Below, piece after piece: positions 6,135 to 8,952 of a DNA stretch of 8,952 bases. Below the pieces are notes generated by a model. It was not told where the DNA came from. It saw only the letters and a list, made by a program, of their open reading frames with translations, and ran no database searches. How positions within the stretch are numbered: the stretch's first letter is position 1; every line of letters starts with the position of its first letter. Position numbers and translations under genes: made by a program. The DNA lies in contig WLWR01000055.1 of NCBI GenBank assembly GCA_012103495.1, positions 1-8,952 on the forward strand, given 5' to 3'. Source of the DNA: Legionellales bacterium (GTDB lineage: Bacteria > Pseudomonadota > Gammaproteobacteria > WLWR01).

Positions 6135-7331
6135 ATGGCTCTCACTTCAGCAGAATCAACAAAACAACTTTCTTTAGCAGAGAAAAAACGAATCCGCAAA
6201 GGATTTAGCAAAACACTAGATCAGGTGATGGAAATTCCTCCACTATTGGCTTTGCAACTAGATTCTTATCGAACCCTCTTGCAGAAAGATGTTGCGCCAG
6301 ATCAATTACAAAATATTGGATTGCATGCGGCGTTTGATTCTATTTTCCCAATCGAAAGTTTTTCAGGACACTCTCGCCTCGAATATGTCAGCTATTCTCT
6401 GGGCGAATCGCTATTTGACGTGATGGAATGCAAATTGCGTGGCTTAACCTACGCAGCACCAGTGCGAGTCAAATTACGCTTGGTAATCTTTGACAAGGAT
6501 AACGCCGGCAATGAAAAAATCCGGGATATTCGTGAACAAGAAGTGTACATGGGTGAAATGCCACTGATGACAGAGGTGGGAACCTTTGTGATTAATGGCA
6601 CTGAACGCGTTGTGGTGTCCCAACTGCACCGTTCGCCAGGGGTGTTTTTTGAACATGATAAAGGTAAAAACCATTCATCGGGCAAATTGCTGTATTCAGC
6701 AAGAATTATTCCATACCGTGGTTCTTGGTTGGATTTTGAATTTGATCCCAAAGACAATGTATTTGTCCGTATTGACCGTCGCCGCAAGTTGCCAGTCACG
6801 ATTTTACTAAAAGCCTTGGGGTATACCACCGAGGAAATTTTACAATTATTTTTTATCAGCAATCATTACACCATCAATGCTAAACAAGAATTTGTGTTGA
6901 CCTTAGAGCCCAGCCGATTGTTGGGTGAAAATGCCATGTTTGATATTGTCGATAAACAAGGCAATGTGATTGTTGAAAATGGCCGTCGTATTACCGCGCG
7001 TCACATTCGCCAAATGGAAAATGCCAAATTAACCAAATTGGTTACGTCATCCGAGTATTTAATTGGTAAAACCATCGCCAAAGCGATTGTAGATCAAACC
7101 AGTGGTGAAATCCTGGTTGAAGCCAATGCGGAAATTACCGCGGATGTGTTGAAGACCTTATTAGAAAATTCAGTGACAGAATTTGAAACGTTGTACATTA
7201 ATGAATTGGATAATGGGCCTTATATTTCAACGACCTTGCGTATTGACCCTTCCAGTAACCAATTAGAAGCATTGGTTGAAATTTATCGCATGATGCGTCC
7301 AGGTGAGCCACCAACAAAAGATGCGGCAGAA
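6135..7331 (+). CDS. rpoB: RNA polymerase beta subunit, N-terminal ~399 residues only (chimeric ORF)
   Basis: RpoB is one of the two catalytic subunits of RNA polymerase. From ATG 6135 (AGGA at 6125-6128) the protein aligns in memory with gammaproteobacterial RpoB: AEKKRIRKGF near the start, then SYSLGESLFDVMECKLRGLTY, REQEVYMGEMPLMT, NGTERVVVSQLHRSPGVFF (about 154-172), IIPYRGSWLDFEFDPKDNVF, GRRITARHIRQ and finally VEIYRMMRPGEPPT (381-394). In E. coli the next residues are REAAESLFENLFF. Here similarity ends within KDAAE at about 399, before the rifampicin-binding clusters and all catalytic regions, so roughly 940 residues are missing. The same frame stays open to 8771 through unrelated sequence. 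No rpoC follows. As written it could not make a working beta subunit. The bases up to ~7330 look like an intact, expected rpoB 5' end, which argues for a join, not for decay. Confidence 0.93.
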
Positions 7332-7340
7332 AATGTAAAA
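7311..7340 (+). other. Chimeric junction: rpoB to foreign AT-rich coding sequence
   Basis: RpoB similarity ends at residues 394-399 (7314-7331). Just after it the composition and codon use change while the frame stays open. Arginine codons before the junction are 24 CGN and 1 AGA; after it they are 14 AGA, 2 CGA and 1 CGT. Hand counts of G+C in single 60-base lines are 23/60 at 6721-6780 against 13/60 at 8221-8280 and 15/60 at 8461-8520. The exact base cannot be fixed by eye. Confidence 0.85.
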
Positions 7341-8771
7341 ATGATGAATGCTTATAAAGTGGAGCTTGCTAAAGGAGAGATGTCATTAAACGATGTGTTT
7401 AATAATATTGAGGCTAAATCAGTAGGGGCAAAAGCAGTGAATGAAAGTGGTAATGTAAAAACAACAATGGGCCCTGCACCAAAAAATTTAAAACCTGCGG
7501 CAGATAAATGGTTACAAGATAATCCCAATGCCTCTGCAAAAAAAGCAATGGAGGTTTTTTTAAATGAATCAGATAAATATTTAAAAACTGGAATAGTAAA
7601 TGAACGTAATATTAAAGATAGAAGAAAAACTTTAGGTATATCAAGCCCGGAGGGAAAAAATATTAATAAACTTAGCGCAGAAAGAAAAGAAAATACTTTT
7701 ACAGATTTTAAATCTAATCTCGAAGGAGTGGATATGAATGATCCTCAAGCTGTTTTAGATGTTTTTAGAAACTCTTATAAGAAAGGATATGCAGAAACAA
7801 CAGCGGCAAAACAATATGAAGAAACAGGAAGTTTATCACAATCTCAATCAGCTAATAAAAAAATTAATGATTTAATTGATGAGTTTGAAAATACAGAGGG
7901 TGGTTTTAAAATATCAAAACAGAATGAAATAGATAAATTAAAACCTAAAAAGAAAGATACTTCTGACATATATGCAGAATATTACAGAAAAGAATTTAGT
8001 CCTAATACAGCCGTTATAAATGTAAAAAAAAGTAGTGAGTTTAGATTTTTTAATAACAAAAGAAGAACCCTTGATGATCAAACTCCACAAGAATTTTTTT
8101 CTCAATATTCTTTAAAAGATATAGAAAAAGGTGGTAAATTTCACAATGAATATCTTCAGTTTAAAGCAATTGATGATGTTAGAATTAAAAATGTAGAAAA
8201 TCTACAGCCTATATTACGAAAAATATTTACTAAAGTAAGAGAAGGAACACCTAATCAAAAAGAATCATTAGTAAATTTAAATATAGCACATAAGTTTGAA
8301 TCATCGGGAATAAAAAAAGGATATGTGTCACCAACAAAAACTGGAAAGGGAACTGACCCTACGGAAATTTATATTGATGTATCAGAATACAATCAAACAA
8401 TACAACCTTCACTAGAGGCAGAAGCAAGAAAATTTTATAACAAATATATAGAGTTCGGAGACGAAGCTGCTAGAAAAGAATATTTAAAAATAGATAAAGA
8501 TATGAAAATTCTTGGTATTGAAGGACAAGTGGCACCGGGTCAAACTGTTGGTAAAGCTATGCCCTTTGATGATAAGATAAGACAACTTGCTGATGAAGCA
8601 ATTAATAATAATTTTATAACTCAAACAGAGTATGATCAATTAATAAATTCTGCTGAAGAAATAGCTCAATCTAAAATAGATTTTTTTAATACGTTTGGTA
8701 TCAAATCAAAATATGCAAGTGGTGGATTAGTAGGAATTAACCATTTAACGCGACCTCTAAGAAATTTTTAA
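7332..8771 (+). CDS. Phage-like protein of unknown function, C-terminal ~479 residues (5' end lost at the junction)
   Basis: I do not recognise a defined family. The segment is hydrophilic and rich in Lys, Asn, Glu and Ile, with no membrane segment, signal peptide or obvious catalytic motif. It appears to be mostly helical, including a charged helix-like stretch NKKINDLIDEFENTEGG. The last residues, YASGGLVGINHLTRPLRNF (860-878 of the fused frame), resemble the ASGG-type C-terminal tails I associate with predicted proteins of marine phages, including those of SAR11-like hosts. That resemblance, the very AT-rich codon use and the preference for AGA arginine suggest a marine phage gene, perhaps a virion or internal protein; this is inference. 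An internal ATG at 7341 lacks a Shine-Dalgarno, so the true start probably lies upstream of the junction and is missing. The TAA at 8769-8771 is probably the genuine gene end. Confidence 0.6.
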   Translation, partial: NVKMMNAYKVELAKGEMSLNDVFNNIEAKSVGAKAVNESGNVKTTMGPAPKNLKPAADKWLQDNPNASAKKAMEVFLNESDKYLKTGIVNERNIKDRRKTLGISSPEGKNINKLSAERKENTFTDFKSNLEGVDMNDPQAVLDVFRNSYKKGYAETTAAKQYEETGSLSQSQSANKKINDLIDEFENTEGGFKISKQNEIDKLKPKKKDTSDIYAEYYRKEFSPNTAVINVKKSSEFRFFNNKRRTLDDQTPQEFFSQYSLKDIEKGGKFHNEYLQFKAIDDVRIKNVENLQPILRKIFTKVREGTPNQKESLVNLNIAHKFESSGIKKGYVSPTKTGKGTDPTEIYIDVSEYNQTIQPSLEAEARKFYNKYIEFGDEAARKEYLKIDKDMKILGIEGQVAPGQTVGKAMPFDDKIRQLADEAINNNFITQTEYDQLINSAEEIAQSKIDFFNTFGIKSKYASGGLVGINHLTRPLRNF

Positions 8772-8802
8772 CCCCACAGTTAAGCGACACTGCACGAATT
8801 AG

Positions 8803-8816
8803 CACCCTGTAGGGTG
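8803..8816. repeat. Short inverted repeat in the gap after the phage-like gene
   Basis: CACCCT (8803-8808) and AGGGTG (8811-8816) are exact reverse complements around GT. The 7-mer ACCCTGT (8804-8810) also has its reverse complement ACAGGGT at 8859-8865, so two alternative pairings exist. The gap lies between two convergent genes, but no stem sits next to a suitable T run on the + strand, so a terminator role is only possible. Nothing else was recognised in 8772-8870. Confidence 0.4.
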
Positions 8817-8870
8817 ATAGTACCTAAGAATTACTTTTCTTTACCACCGTGTAAAAAAACAGGGTTTATA

Positions 8871-8951
8871 TTAAATTAGCCATTTTTTGAGTTCTTCACC
8901 TAGTACTTTTGTTGCTAAGTTGATTTTACCACGCAAATTCTTCACAATAAA
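8871..8951 (-). CDS. C-terminal 26 residues of an unrecognised protein (truncated by window edge)
   Basis: Read on the minus strand from the window edge, the frame is open for 26 codons and ends in TAA (complement of 8871-8873). The peptide begins FIVKNLRGKINLATKVLG and ends KKWLI. It is a Lys/Leu-rich, helix-prone C-terminus. Support is modest: the region is short and AT-rich, and no family is recognisable. The plausible residue mix and the position convergent to the phage-like gene across a gap of about 100 bases suggest a real gene end. It would belong to the foreign segment, not to the rpoB genome. Confidence 0.4.
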   Translation of the reverse strand, partial: FIVKNLRGKINLATKVLGEELKKWLI

Positions 8952-8952
8952 C

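Noticed and set aside
7320..7340. Phage integration site within rpoB
   Set aside because: No integrase, no repeated core sequence and no second rpoB part were seen, and disruption of rpoB would be lethal without another copy.
6135..8771. The 878-residue ORF as a novel RNA polymerase beta/phage fusion protein
   Set aside because: Abrupt loss of RpoB similarity, change of codon use at the same point, and the absence of the rest of an essential gene and of rpoC fit a chimera better.

Overview
The window is mostly a classic bacterial translation/transcription gene cluster, and it ends in a sequence that does not belong to it. Left to right on the + strand: the 3' part of fusA (EF-G), tuf (EF-Tu), tRNA-Trp(CCA), secE, nusG, rplK (L11), rplA (L1), rplJ (L10), rplL (L7/L12) and the 5' part of rpoB. 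Protein sequences and lengths are gammaproteobacterial. Wording in EF-G, the 175-residue L10 and stretches of RpoB recall Legionella/Coxiella-type proteins, so a moderately AT-rich member or relative of Legionellales is my best guess. That placement is inference from memory, not from a search.

The genes cooperate in growth-rate-controlled gene expression. EF-G and EF-Tu drive elongation. L11, L1, L10 and L7/L12 build the ribosomal stalks that recruit those factors. NusG and the RNA polymerase beta subunit transcribe, SecE is a core translocon subunit, and tRNA-Trp sits between tuf and secE. The gaps carry regulatory RNA candidates: a hairpin and a possible L1 site ahead of rplK, a strong intrinsic terminator followed by an L10-type leader ahead of rplJ, and a long hairpin between rplL and rpoB.

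Two things break the expected picture. First, fusA-tuf runs directly into tRNA-Trp-secE. In many gammaproteobacteria fusA-tuf lies downstream of rpoBC, and a second tuf copy precedes tRNA-Trp-secE. The order here is what recombination, or an assembly path switch, through two tuf copies would give. Second, RpoB stops matching at about residue 399 (near position 7330). The reading frame then continues without a stop into about 479 residues of lysine-rich, very AT-rich coding sequence with different codon use and a C-terminus that resembles marine-phage proteins. After it come a gene-free gap of about 100 bases and the last 26 codons of an unrecognised gene on the minus strand.

The simplest reading is that positions ~7330-8952 come from a different genome, probably a marine phage, joined by a metagenomic assembly or amplification chimera. 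I see no new biological system that I could defend. No CRISPR array, insertion sequence, integrase or attachment site was seen.
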